From: Cymodocea nodosa
Lineage: Eukaryota; Streptophyta; Magnoliopsida; Alismatales; Cymodoceaceae
Assembly (NCBI GenBank): GCA_036874045.1
Contig: CM072345.1
Span: 947,501 to 1,011,500, forward strand
Length of the DNA: 64,000 bases
Direction: 5' to 3'
How positions within the stretch are numbered: the first letter of the stretch is position 1; each line of letters opens with the position of its first letter. Below, piece after piece: positions 12,194 to 22,777 of this stretch. Under the pieces are notes generated by a model. That model was not told where the DNA came from. It made no database searches and worked only from the letters and a program-made list of their open reading frames with translations. The translations under genes were made by a program, and so were the position numbers.

Positions 12194-12460
12194 AAGGGGG
12201 AGATGTCAAGTCTATGACTTTTAATAAAAAGTCAACCTTAAAGGCTTTTTGCCTTTACTTGGGCCTTTTAGGCCTAGGATTTCTTGTCTTCCCAGACCTG
12301 TGTTTAGAGGTCACCCCTTAGTAGATCCAGTCAACTATGTTACCTTGGCCAAAGTCAACTATGTGGCTTTGACTAGTCAAAGTCAACCATTTGACTTTTC
12401 ATTTGAGCTAAGCATATAGCATGGTCAAATTATTGCTACTTGTAATGGACTTTATACATC
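12194..12460 (+). mobile_element. possible polypurine tract and short LTR
   Basis: AAGGGGGAGA (about 12194-12203) is followed by TGTCAAGTCTATGAC, and TATACATCA closes a TG...CA interval near 12459. This resembles a PPT-LTR junction, but no partner LTR or target duplication was found. Confidence 0.3.
12328..12400. promoter_or_regulatory. cluster of W-box cores (TTGAC/GTCAA)
   Basis: At least six TTGAC or GTCAA cores occur within about 75 bp, including the palindrome TTTGACTAGTCAAA followed by GTCAACC. TTGAC is the WRKY factor core. Function is not shown, and the surrounding sequence is repeat-derived. Confidence 0.5.
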
Positions 12461-12772
12461 ACTACAAAAAAGTTGAGAAGGCTTGGAATTAGTAGGGATT
12501 CCACCCTTTTTAGAACCAAATTCCACCTTATACACTCCATAGTAGGAAGAACAACTTGACAAGAGGTCCACTACCATGGTGAGCTATGGAGCAGGTTGGT
12601 ACACCACCCTTATGCATATCATTGCCATAGGGAAGCAATGATCCTCTTGGCAACCATCCCAAACCACACAATGCTCCATGCATTTTTAGGAATTGAGGCA
12701 AGAGGTGTGGGACTAGATTAGCTATGTGCAAGGTATGAAGACAAATAATCAAATATGGGGATGCTTGTTTTA

Positions 12773-13298
12773 ACAATATACCTTATTCATCCTATTGAAC
12801 CTGAAAAAATCATGAATTTTTTAGGAAAAACAGGTTTTGTTGTGCTTGGATATGTGCTTAAGCATTAGGTGGGCATGCAATCACATCTCACTTCCCTTCC
12901 TTTCTAGTTAGTCCTTTAGATAAGATTGTCTTCTTAGAATTGAACAAACTATAGAATAATATAGTAAATGTGAAAAGGTCTTCATGCATTAGAAAATAGA
13001 AGATTATAGATAACGTTATGGTTAAATAGATGTTGACAATATACCCTATTCATCCTATTGAACCTGAAAAGATCATGAATTTTTTAGGAAAAACAGGTTT
13101 TGTTGTGCTTGGACATGTGCTTAAGCATTAGGTGGGTATGCAATCACATCTCAGTTTCTTGCCTTTCTCATTAGTCCTTTAGATAAGATTGTCTTCTTAG
13201 AATTGAACAAACTATAGAATAATATGGTAAATGTGAAAAGGTCTTCATGCATTAGAAAATAGAAGATTATAGATAATGTTATGGTTAAATAGATGTTA
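12773..13298 (+). repeat. two-copy tandem duplication, 263 bp unit
   Basis: 12773-13035 is repeated at 13036-13298 with few substitutions. Both copies start with ACAATATACC and end with GGTTAAATAGATGTT. The duplication lies downstream (minus-strand sense) of the last visible exon of the GRDP-like gene, within its presumed third intron. Confidence 0.92.
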
Positions 13299-13645
13299 GA
13301 AAACCAGTTTTAAACAAGGAAGATCAATTTAAATAGATTTAAATTGACATAAATATGACCCAAAACAAGGAAGATCAACTAAATATCTATTCTTTGACAT
13401 ACATATTATAAGAAGTCAACACAAAAAACTATATATTTGACATCCTTAGCATGTAGCAGAAACATCATAATTATGATAGCCTTCTGCAACTCTAAATCAT
13501 TCCCAAAAAAGTGAGAAAATCAAGAATGACTCATCTGTCTTTAGGTTTAATAATTTAAAAGTTATCTAACTCATAATGCTTCACAAATGTGTCATAAAGA
13601 AATGAACCCTCATTTTATACAACATAAAGATTTGCCTCTGACTAC

Positions 13646-14989
13646 CTGGTAGCAGAAAGAGCTTTGCCTTATGACAGCAGCAACTAAATCATAATCAAAA
13701 TTTTTTGCGGCTACAGGAATCTCACTGGAGATTTCATTGATGTAATCAAGCTCGAAAGGTTCCTCTGGATATAATCTGTCCCATAGTTCCAACATTGGAC
13801 TTGTAAGTTTGACCAAAGTTTTGGATCGGACATCTTGGCTGTCAAGGATCCTCCCATACAAATTTTCACAATCCTTTTTGTATTGTAACTGCATGAAAAT
13901 ACAAAGCAAACTATAAGCACAAAATGAAACAAAATGCTAGCACACACAGAACAAGGAGCAAATATTATAGACCAAATGAAAATTTTCCTCTCAATTCATA
14001 CTGGATTAAGGCGATGACAGTGCCAAATCCATTCGCAATCAAGAGGAACAACCAGAGGACCATCAATAATGCTGTTAGATTTGCTGTATTTATCAAGTAA
14101 AGGGAGCCAACAAGTCTTGTACCTAATATAACATCATCCACACACACAAACACACATGATGTATCAGAAAATATTTCCATCTTCATATTTTCTCAGGCTT
14201 GAAATATAACTAGAGAAACCAAATTAATAAACCAAAAATGCAGTCGTGAACATGGTTGAATCATAATTTGACAGTGCAAGAACATGCATCCATGCCGAAT
14301 GATCAATAATATCATGACCCCCCCCCCCCTCCCCTACACAGACACACACACAAACTCTTTTCAGGGATCAGAAACTTTTTTTGCAACTTCAATTCTCCTC
14401 AGGCATGTAAAGTACACAGTAGATGTTGAATCACATATAAGAGCATCAGAAAAAAAAAAAAAAATGCTCAAAAGACATTGCCGGGCTATGTTTGTTGCCA
14501 AGGCGTAGTTTGTTAAGCTATGCTTTTGTCAACCGATAATAAGCATCCATCCAACACATAGTTTATATACTTGCATCTACAGCTATGGTCAATCCATAAC
14601 AACCGATGATCAGCATGCATCCAAGCCAAGTGACAACAACTGATCATTACTATCATAATCATAATTTTCCAAAAAAAAAGAGAGAGAACCAACACCAAAC
14701 CCAATCAACATGCTTGCTTTCGCTCGACAACAAACCAATCCAAACAAAAACGCCGACCCAAAAAACACCAACACCACCACCGACAACAGGTAAAAGCAAA
14801 AAGGATCGGAAGACCGCAGTACCTATAGACGGCCCTCCTTAGCACGGGACCGTCGACGTACAGAGCCCGGCGCCCGTCGATGGCCCGGAGGAACAGCAGC
14901 TGCCGCCTGGCCGCCGCGACGAGGTCCTCCTGGCCGGTGAAGAAGATCTTCTGCGCCTCCTCCCACTCAAGCTCCTGGTTGTCATCCAT
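13646..14989 (-). CDS. GRDP/DUF1399-family glycine-rich domain protein, exons 1-3 (partial)
   Basis: Three minus-strand exons are visible. Exon 1, 14989-14823, starts at ATG (MDDNQELEWEEAQKIFFTGQ) and is GC-rich. Exon 2, 14122-14002, encodes CWLPLLDKYS and CEWIWHCHRLNP. Exon 3, 13888-13646, encodes QYKKDCENLYGRILDSQDV, LYPEEPFELDYI and DYDLVAAVIRQSSFCYQ. Phases join cleanly (2, then 0) and every boundary has GT/AG. These segments match, in order, the N-terminal DUF1399 region of plant glycine-rich domain-containing proteins (GRDP1/GRDP2), linked in Arabidopsis to growth and abscisic-acid or stress responses. No frame break is seen. The next expected exon (VSR...ARYKGFLYLI-type) was not found between 13645 and position 1. 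Either intron 3 exceeds 13.6 kb and is full of retroelements, or the gene is cut. Family call is secure; function of this copy is not. Confidence 0.88.
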
Positions 14990-15130
14990 GCTAATGTCAA
15001 CGAGGCGGAGGTAGAATTTACAACGGAGGGAAGGTGGAGTACAAGGTGTGGAACGCGTGGAGGAGGGAGGAATGGCAGCGAAACGGCCGTCGTCGGGAAA
15101 ATAACGAGAAACTGCCGCCCGATTGCCAAA
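14990..15130 (-). promoter_or_regulatory. 5' leader and proximal promoter of the GRDP-like gene
   Basis: GC-rich, CT-rich minus-strand sequence directly upstream of the ATG is typical of a plant 5' untranslated leader. Composition switches sharply to AT-rich sequence beyond about 15140. No clear TATA box was fixed. Confidence 0.45.
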
Positions 15131-15839
15131 GTCGTGTGATCGCTGAAGGGTTTTATTTATTTAAATTTATACGTCAACATTTTTCAATAAACGCAATGGA
15201 TAGAGGTGTTGAAGGACCACGCCCGACCCGGCTTAAAAAGTATGAGCTTGTTGGGTCATGGGTTAAGTCAAAATTTTTTTTAATTTTTTGAGATAATTTG
15301 GCTCGGCTGAAATTTTTTTAAGGTAATTTAACTTAGTTTGAAATTTTTTTGAGACAAACTTAGCTCGTAGCTTGATTCTTTTATAAGTTTTTATTTTTTT
15401 TCTTTGATTTAATCGAAGGTTAATTTAGATTGAATTTTTTTTAGTTTTTTATTTTTAACGTTATGATCGTAACTTTACTTCGATGTAATCAAAATTTTTA
15501 TTTTTTATTTGATTGTAGCTTAATTTTGATTTGATCAAATTTTTTATTTTTTTAATATTTTATTATTATTATTTTTGATCTAACTTAAGACTAAAGTTTT
15601 TGATTTTTTAAATTTTTATTATTATTATTTTCCTTCAATTTGACTAACCAAAATTTTTTATTTTTTCCTTCAGTCTAATCAACATATTTTAATTTTTTAA
15701 TTTTTTTATTCAATTAGATCGAAGATAAACATTGGTCCAATCAAAATTTTTTAAATTTATTATTTTTTCCTTCAATCTAACCGAAGATAAGTTTTGATCC
15801 GACCAAAGATTTTTAAGTTATTATTTTTTCCTTTGATTT
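15131..15839. repeat. AT-rich intergenic sequence with degenerate repeats
   Basis: T-runs and ATTATTATT stretches alternate with words such as CTTCAATCTAACCGAAG and TTGATTTGATCAAA, giving a loose repeat period of about 65-75 bp. No gene was seen. It forms the upstream region of the GRDP-like gene. Confidence 0.5.
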
Positions 15840-16143
15840 TGTTGAGTATTTTGTTTTGATGATGTGTGTTAAATGAATGTAATCATATTTACTCAATTAC
15901 TATTATTTGTGAAAGTAAATTAAGAACAATTAATACAGAAAAAGTTTAATGATATAAATACTTGTCTGTAGTGGATCTAAAATTATACTAAGTTAAATAA
16001 CTAGTCGTTTCACTATATTAATTTTTTATTTAACTAAACATTAAGTTAACGTGTATTTTTATTGTAAAGTATGATATGTTTTAAAGTTATATTTTCTGTA
16101 TCATATATAGTGCACGTTAAAGACAACTCGTTAAGTTTATCGT
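15840..16143 (+). mobile_element. 5' part of a SIRE-family copia LTR (fragment)
   Basis: It starts TGTTGAGTATTTTGTTTTGA and continues collinearly with the reverse complement of the LTRs that end at 38791 and 44487 (ACAGAAAAAG, TATAAATACTTGTCTGTA, CTCGTTAAG). It is truncated on the right. No partner LTR in the same orientation was found nearby. Confidence 0.75.
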
Positions 16144-16393
16144 GATTCCTTACTACTATGGTTGCTGGTACAAAGGGGAGAAAGGAGAGCCAACTAGGGA
16201 TTTGGTATAGCTCTCTTGGTCGAAGGTTATCTCCCCTATTTCAAATTAAGGACAACGATGGGTATTTACATACATACCTAAATGACAAGTTTGCCCCTTT
16301 ACATAATCATCAAGAAATACAACCATATACAATGACAAATACATATACTTGATGGAAGACACATGCATCACACATCCCATGTCACTTTAAGTG
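16144..16393. other. unassigned sequence
   Basis: No feature recognised. A 64-codon open frame is present but has no recognisable similarity. Confidence 0.4.
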
Positions 16394-17326
16394 CTATTTT
16401 CTTTCTGAATTCTTATTCTTGAAATTTCTCCTTGAATTCTTCTTATCTTTGTTGAAAGGACAATCAATTTGAAAGTAACTAGGTTTGTTGCACTTGTAGC
16501 ATATGATTTTGTCCTTTGTAAATGACTTTTTCTCCATATCTCTAGATGTCTTTGCTAACCTGAAATTCCTACGTTTCTTCAACAGATTTCTAAATTTTCT
16601 TGTCAACAAAAGTAAATTAGTATTAGAATCACTAGTGACTTCTGAGACTTTATCAGTCTCAAAAGCTAGATCCCTTCTAGGATTACTTCCTTTTGGATCT
16701 AAATGTTGTACTTCATAGGCTGTTAGATTGCCTACGAGATCATATAGAGTATATGTATTTAAGTCTTTGGACTCTTCAATTGATGTTATCTTTTGAGCTC
16801 AAATTTTAGTTAAAGATCTAATGATCTTTCTTATCAAGTCTTTTTTCTCAAATTTCTTGCCTAAAGATTTTAATGAATTTACAATCTCAAGAAAATGAGA
16901 AAACATATCAGAGATACATTCATTTTCATGCATTTTAAAAAACTCATATTTATGTATTAATATATTAATCTTAGATTCATTGACTTAGTTAGTACCTTCG
17001 TTGGCAACTTCTAATGCATGTCATATCTCATATGTAGTTTGATATGCAAAAATTTTATTAAATTGATCATAAGATAAAACACAAAACAAGATGTTTAAAC
17101 CTTTAGCATTTAGTGTCATTTGCTCCTTTTTATCAAAAGTCTAAGTATCATATGAAGTCGTAACTAACATTGTAGGATTGCTAATTACATGCCATAATTT
17201 GAAATTAATTGACTGAAAGAATACTTTCATCCTATATTTCTAGCAGCTGTAATTACTACCTTCAAACATAGGAGGACGAGTAGTGGTCTGTCCTTCAATC
17301 ATAACTAAAATCCCAGTATTATCCAT
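16394..17326 (-). pseudogene. Ty1/copia gag (DUF4219/UBN2 type) pseudogene
   Basis: Minus-strand frames read MDNTGILVMIEGQ at 17326, then RPPMFEGSNYS, a UBN2-type core (FSHFLEIVNSLKSLGKKF, IIRSLT, ITSIEESKDLNTYTLYDLVG), and a zinc knuckle CYKCNKPSYFQIDC near 16460-16500. The knuckle histidine reads Tyr, so it would not bind zinc normally. Gag packages element RNA into particles. Several stops occur at Trp positions. No pol is attached in the window. Confidence 0.82.
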
Positions 17327-17384
17327 TTGTACAGATGATCCTAAATAAATGACAGGAAAAACTGATTCCTAAATAGAGAAATGA

Positions 17385-17617
17385 TAGCTCTTAGACCAAT
17401 TGTATTAGTATCAATATTAGTTGTAGTAGAGTGCAGGCAATTTGACAAAAATAAAAGCTCTAATACCAGTTGTAGCAAAGCGTCGGCAATCTGACAAAAA
17501 TAAAAGCTTTGATACCAATTGTAGTAGAGTGTAGGCAATCTGACAAAAATAAAAGCTCTAATACCAATTGTAGCAGAGCGTAGGTAATCTAACAAAAATA
17601 AAAGTTCTGATACCAAC
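17385..17617 (-). repeat. tandemly repeated copia primer-binding-site unit, ~62 bp x 4
   Basis: The words AAAAGCTCTAATACCAATTG, GTAGCAGAGCGTAGG and AATCTGACAAAAAT repeat about four times. On the minus strand CAATTGGTATCAGAGC resembles the tRNA-iMet primer-binding site that follows copia 5' LTRs, directly upstream (minus sense) of the gag at 17326. One unit thus carries the PBS region and has been amplified. Confidence 0.7.
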
Positions 17618-17955
17618 GATGTTAGTTTGTGGATTAAGCAGACTGGTTATTCTTTTAACCACGAACGAAACTTTATCGATTTAGCGGTTACCAAAATTTG
17701 AAATTAGTAGTGGTACACGTACCCATAAAAATAGGAACAACGATGCACATTGCAAGACACGTTCTTGCAACGAGATTTATTCACTTTATGGATGTGCATT
17801 ATATATATAAAATAGAATGATTTAACTTTATTCACTTCATGAATGTTTATTCACTTTTAAAAGAAAGGAGAATGCGTTGGAGGAATTGGAAGGAGAAGTA
17901 GCTGATTCGACTTCATCTGACAACAAATATTTATTGAATGGAAAGCTTTAGACTA
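17618..17955 (+). other. leader exon of the composite element, copy A
   Basis: The segment aligns along its length with 33304-33625 (GTTATTCTTTTAACCAC, GTGGTACACGTAC, GATTTATTCACTTTATGG, GGAAAGCTT). It ends at a splice-donor-like A|GTATATAA (GT at 17956-17957), 29 nt before a gag ATG. In copy B the homologous segment runs directly into the F-box region, which identifies this end as an exon boundary. A short frame (ALEELEGEVADSTSSDNKYL) crosses it but ends in TAG here. Confidence 0.6.
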
Positions 17956-17984
17956 GTATATAATTAATCTTATGCTATTTATTT

Positions 17985-19318
17985 ATGAGCACATGGACCC
18001 GTTCTCTAAGCACTAAACGATTAGTAAGAACACCTACCTAGAAATTTTCATTACAAAGGAGTACTGAAACATTTTCTGAATTAGACTATAACGAAATTCT
18101 TTGGGGTGTAGCTAACCTTTTTTTAAAAGAGAACGTAAAAATGGTTGCTCCAATAGAAAAACCATTAGGAGAAATGTTGTATCCTGAATTAGTTGATGAA
18201 CCTTCATGTATTTGATTGCTAAACTTTGAGGGAGATAGGTTTGAACTGAAATCTAATTATATTAGTCAATTGTCACATTTTCATGGATTAGAAATAGAGG
18301 ATGCCTATTATTTCCTTAGAGAATTTATTGAAGTTTATCAAATGATGAAAATGCCAAACATGAGTGTAGATGCTATTAAACTTAGATATATCCATTTTTC
18401 TTTAAAAGACACAGCTAAGAGATGGTTATATACTCTGTCGCCTGATTCAATTTCTACATGGACTGAATTTTGCTTTGTTTTTCTAGAAAAATATTATCCA
18501 ACACATCAAACGATTAAAAAGAAAAAAGAAATATTAATGTGTAGCCAAAAATAGGGTGAATCATTTTGGAAATATTTTGAAAGATTTAAAGATTTACTGA
18601 CTCAATGTCTACATCATGCAATGAGTAATGCACAATTAATAGGTATAATTTATGAAGGCATAGATGTTTCAACGAAATCTTTATTAGAATTTACTTGTCA
18701 AAATGGATTTTTAAAATTATGTAGTGAAGAAGCATGGGCATATTTAGAAAACTTTGCAAAAAGAATTGCATAGTGGGAAAACTCGATTGTAGATAAAAAA
18801 ATATTGCCAAGAGGAATGCATGAAATAGATTCAAGTACTATGCTTGAGGTGAAATTAACTGAGTTAACAAAGAAAATAAAAGAGTTATCATTAAATCAAA
18901 AGCTAGCAGAAAAGAATGCAAACATAAATGATTTAGATATTATTTATGCTAGAAACTAAAGAGATAACTTGGGAAATTCTTATAATCCTAATTGGAGAAA
19001 TCACCCAAATTTATCTTGGAGAAACAACAATTTCTAGGGAGGAGAAAATGTAAATGAGAAGAATATAAGTTATGAAGCATTATTGGAACAAGGATCTAGA
19101 ATAAAGAAATTAGAAAAGATAATCCAACAATTAAACAATCGTCTGGATTTTGTATTTGGAAATGCTACAATTCAAAATCAGAATAGAAATATACCACTTA
19201 GACAGAAGGAACCAATAGAAGTTAGACCTACTGGAGAATTGCCAATACAAGCAATACCTAACATTGTCAATAGAATTGTTAATGAAATTGATACCTCTTT
19301 TGGAAGGGTAGTTGAATG
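17985..19318 (+). pseudogene. Athila-type gag lying inside the apparent intron of the composite element
   Basis: The frame starts at ATG 17985-17987 (MSTWTRSL) and continues through LGEMLYPELVDEP and the gag core (FELKSNYISQLSHFHGLE, DAYYFLREFIEVYQMMK, DTAKRWLYTLSP, WTEFCFVFLEKYYPT) to the YNPNWRNHPNLSWRNN motif near 18980-19030. About six stops interrupt it (for example 18039-18041 and near 18213), mostly at probable Trp or Gln codons. Gag would form the capsid. It sits 29 nt downstream of the splice donor, so it would be translated only from unspliced RNA. No protease or RT follows: non-coding sequence begins at about 19320. Confidence 0.8.
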
Positions 19319-19339
19319 AAGCAGCATATCTGTATATAT

Positions 19340-21194
19340 TGTTAGGACCCTAGTATTTTGATAATGCAAAACCTATGTGAGGAAACATATTGTATTTCAC
19401 AGTTAAGTCAGTGTAGCATTAGATCAGAAGGTAGATAGAACAAATTCCATGCAGATGAACAAATGGAGAAGTTTCCAAAAGATACTGCTATAGAGCTACA
19501 AGAAAATTGGATAGTTATAAGTCTAAGTATCCGAAGAGCAAGTTTAAAGCAGCAGCAATACTATCGGATAGTTAGAAGAATAACTATCCGATTTTACAAA
19601 GCCTTCGGAGAGTTATTTAATCAGATAGTTAAGGAGATTGAATGATCGGATAGTTAAGGAGTTAACTATCCGGAAGCTTAAAGGATTTTTCGGAGAGTTA
19701 CAGGTATAACTATCCGAAAGTTAAGTCATTCAATAAACCACGTGCAGAAATACAAAATGGAAATTAAAAGGACTTGTCAAAGAGTTAGATAACTATCCGA
19801 GTTTTCTTTTCGGAGAGTTAGATAACTATTCGAGTTTTTCAGTAAGTTACAGGCATAACTTTCTGGAACTTAAGTCATTTTATTACGCACGTGCAAAATG
19901 GAGAAAGCCAGCAGTTGAAAGGTTAAATGGGAAAATCAGAGAGTTAGATAACTATCTGAAATTTAAAAGAGAGTTTCGGTAAGTTACAGTTTAACTATTC
20001 GAAACTTAAGTCAGTGAATTTCCCACATGTAGAAATCCAAACAGATGCTTAAATAGGTTTTCGGAGAGTTAGAAGGATAACTATCTAAAATTTCAAAAGA
20101 GTTTCGGTGAGTTATAGTTTAACCATCTGAAACTTAAGTCATTGAATTTCCCACGTGCAGAATTCCAAACAGTGGCTTAAATAAGTTTTTGGAGAGTTAG
20201 AAAAATAACTATCCGAAATCTTGAAGAATTTCGGTGAGTTACAAGATAACCTTTCGAAACTTAAGTTAGTCTTCTATGCACGTGCTAAATTAAAATCGGA
20301 AAGTTGACAGAGACAAACTATTTGACATGGTATATAACTGTTCGGTGAGTTACAGTTATAAGTATCCGATTGGATGACAACTCACATTTAAATATTCTGG
20401 AATCCTACCTAGCAGTAAAGGTTAAGTGATCTTTCGGTGAGTTACAGTTACTCTTCGAAGAGTTGCATAACTAACCATCCGAAAGAACAGGAAAATTGGT
20501 AAGATATCTTGAAACGATTTTTTTGAACGGTCACTTGCCGTATTGGGACTTGATCCTAATCAAGTACAGCAGAATACATCTGTTGGAAGAAAATATGATC
20601 ATTGTATATATCAGGTATATATACAAGATACAGACAATAGATTTAGACAGCTTTTTGCTCATATACATATAGAGATACAGTATACATTGCAGATCAATTA
20701 TTGATATAGAAGAAAGCTCAAATTCAGTTCAACAAAGAATCGATTGAAAGCTGGATTTACAAGAAGATTTTTAAAGCTCTCCATGTACTGAAAGTCTGAT
20801 CCAAGAAGGATCATTTGGTTCGTGGCTTCAACCTAAAAGCTACATTCAGTTGTTGGTTTGAGTTTCGACCTGAAATCTCAAGAGGTTGATTTTCTAGAGT
20901 TTATACCTGAAAACTTCTGTGTAGTTGGTTCTTGCTTCGACCTGAAAGCAAGTGTATAAGTGTTGAGACACTTAGTGAAGCCCAAGTGACCCTTAGGGGT
21001 GGACTAGCCGAGTTGGTGAACCACCTAAAATTCTCTTGTATTTCTTACCTTTATTTCTGCTGTGCATGATATTTTTATCTGATTATTACTTGTGCAAACT
21101 GATTAATCAAACTAGTTAGTAAAGTGAAAAATAGGCATAAATTCACACTATTCTCCATTCACCCCCCCTCTAGTGAAGCCATTCGTTACTAACA
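19340..21194 (+). repeat. 5' LTR of the TR-GAG copia element
   Basis: The 1855-bp LTR runs from TGTTAGGACC to CGTTACTAACA. Its 19560-20480 section is built from about five or six units of roughly 130-150 bp. Each unit holds one or two inverted motifs (CGGAGAGTTA...TAACTATCCG), a CTTAAGTCA word and, in most units, CACGTG (19739, 19888, 20152, 20279). Confidence 0.93.
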
Positions 21195-21195
21195 A

Positions 21196-21208
21196 TTGGT
21201 ATCAGAGC
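21196..21208 (+). other. tRNA-iMet primer-binding site
   Basis: TTGGTATCAGAGC begins two bases after the 5' LTR and matches the complement of initiator-methionine tRNA used by plant copia elements to prime minus-strand DNA. Confidence 0.9.
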
Positions 21209-21247
21209 TAGGTTGATCTCTTTTTATAGATTTAACCATCTGAGATC

Positions 21248-22777
21248 ATGACATCTTTTCACAGAGAGGGTCAGAACATCCATCGCCCTCCCCTATTTGA
21301 TGGTATTAATTATAATTACTAGAAAAATAGGATGGAATGTTTCCTTAGAAGCTCAGATGTGAGTTTATGGAAAATGGTTGTTCTAGGAACACCTATTCCA
21401 CCTAGTCATGAGGATGACTAGACTAAGGAGGATGAGAGAATCATCCAAATGGATGCTCAAGGGCTGAATATTATTTACTATGTCTTATGTACTGAACAAT
21501 ATAATAAAGTTTCAGCTTGTAAATTTGCTCACAAGGCTTGGACCACTCTTCAAATAACCTTTGAAGGAACCAGCCAAGTGAAAGACACTAAAATAAGCAT
21601 TTTACTCAGAAAGCTTGAATTATTTAAAATGCTTGATGATGAAACTATCATTGATATGTTTTCAAGATTCACTGAGATTATTAATGGCTTAAGAGGTTTG
21701 GGAAAGGAATTTTCTATCCGTGAACAGGTACAGAAAATCCTTAGAAGCTTAACTGTGGAATGGAAGCAAAAGTCCACATCGATACAAGATTCCAAAGACC
21801 TCAACAAATACTCAGTAGAGGATCTAATAGGCAACCTACTGGCCCATGAAGTTCAAATGAAGGAATGGAAAGTTGAGGAAGGTAATGGTAAAAAGAAAAC
21901 TGAAACAAAGAAAGAACTAGCTTTTCCATCAACACAGGAACTTCAAAGCTCGGATGATGATGAAGTTGTGCTATTGGCTAGAAAATTCAGAAAATGGATG
22001 AAGAAAAAGAATCATGCTAGCACATCAAAAAGCAATGCACCAATATGCTTTAAATGCAAGAAGCAAGGACATATACAACATGATTGTCCACTGCAACAAG
22101 AAGAAGAAAAAGAAATGAAGAAGAAGAAGAGGAGCTACAAAAAGAAAAAGGCATTGAAGGTTGCTTGGGATGACAGTAGCTCTTCTAGTAGCTCATCTAG
22201 TTTAGATGAAGAGGTACTAGTAAATGTGTGCTATACAGCACAAGAGGTATGTTCCACTTCATCTCAAAGTGATTCTGATGTAGACAATGATAATCTAGAT
22301 GTAAATATTCTTTTGTCTATTGTTGACAGTTTATATGCTAAATGCAAAAAGTATAAAAAGGAAATTAAACATTTAACTGCATGTTTAAAAGAAGCACATA
22401 CTGAACTTGAAAATCTGCATGTTGAAGATAGGAAATGCTGTAATGATGAACAGATAAATGAAAATGAAAAATTGAAATCTGAAATCACTGATCTGAAAAA
22501 TACTGTGCATAAATTTACTAATGAACAAAAAGGATTAGATCAAATCATTGGTTCTCAAAGATACAGTTCTAATAAACTTGGCCTAGGGTATGCTACTCCA
22601 CAAGAAATACCCTACTGTGATGGTGTTATCCGATCTTATAGAGATGGTACAATAGTGTTTACCATCAAAAGAAGATCTGGTTCAATGTGGCTGCCAAAAG
22701 GCAATAAACTATATATTGTTAGGACTAATACTTATGGACCCAAGAAACTATGGGTACCAAAATCTATTTTCGTTTGA
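21248..22777 (+). pseudogene. gag of the TR-GAG copia element (two Trp-to-stop codons)
   Basis: The frame starts at ATG 21248 (MTSFHREGQNIHRPPLFDG) and is open to 22777 apart from TAG at 21320-21322 and 21419-21421. Both replace Trp in conserved gag motifs (NY-W-K and DD-W-T). It contains DUF4219/UBN2-type sequence (AWTTLQITFEGTSQVKDTKI, MFSRFTEIINGLRGLGK, ILRSLTVEWKQKSTSIQDSKDL), a CCHC knuckle CFKCKKQGHIQHDC near residue 267, a basic KKKK tract, a run of nine serines, a coiled-coil-like region (about 360-430), and an end GPKKLWVPKS resembling the SIRE gag-pol boundary. Gag would assemble particles. From residue 68 on, the 442 remaining codons are intact. Confidence 0.9.

Noticed and set aside
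14313-14360. C-run and CA repeats as a regulatory element
   Set aside because: Simple microsatellite within intron 1 of the GRDP-like gene; no further support.
19560-20480. Regularly spaced inverted motifs taken as a CRISPR-like array
   Set aside because: They lie in LTRs of a plant retroelement, both arms and spacing vary, there are no unique spacers of constant length and no cas genes.
21196-21208. tRNA-like match suggesting a tRNA gene
   Set aside because: Only the primer-binding-site complement of the tRNA 3' end is present; no cloverleaf.
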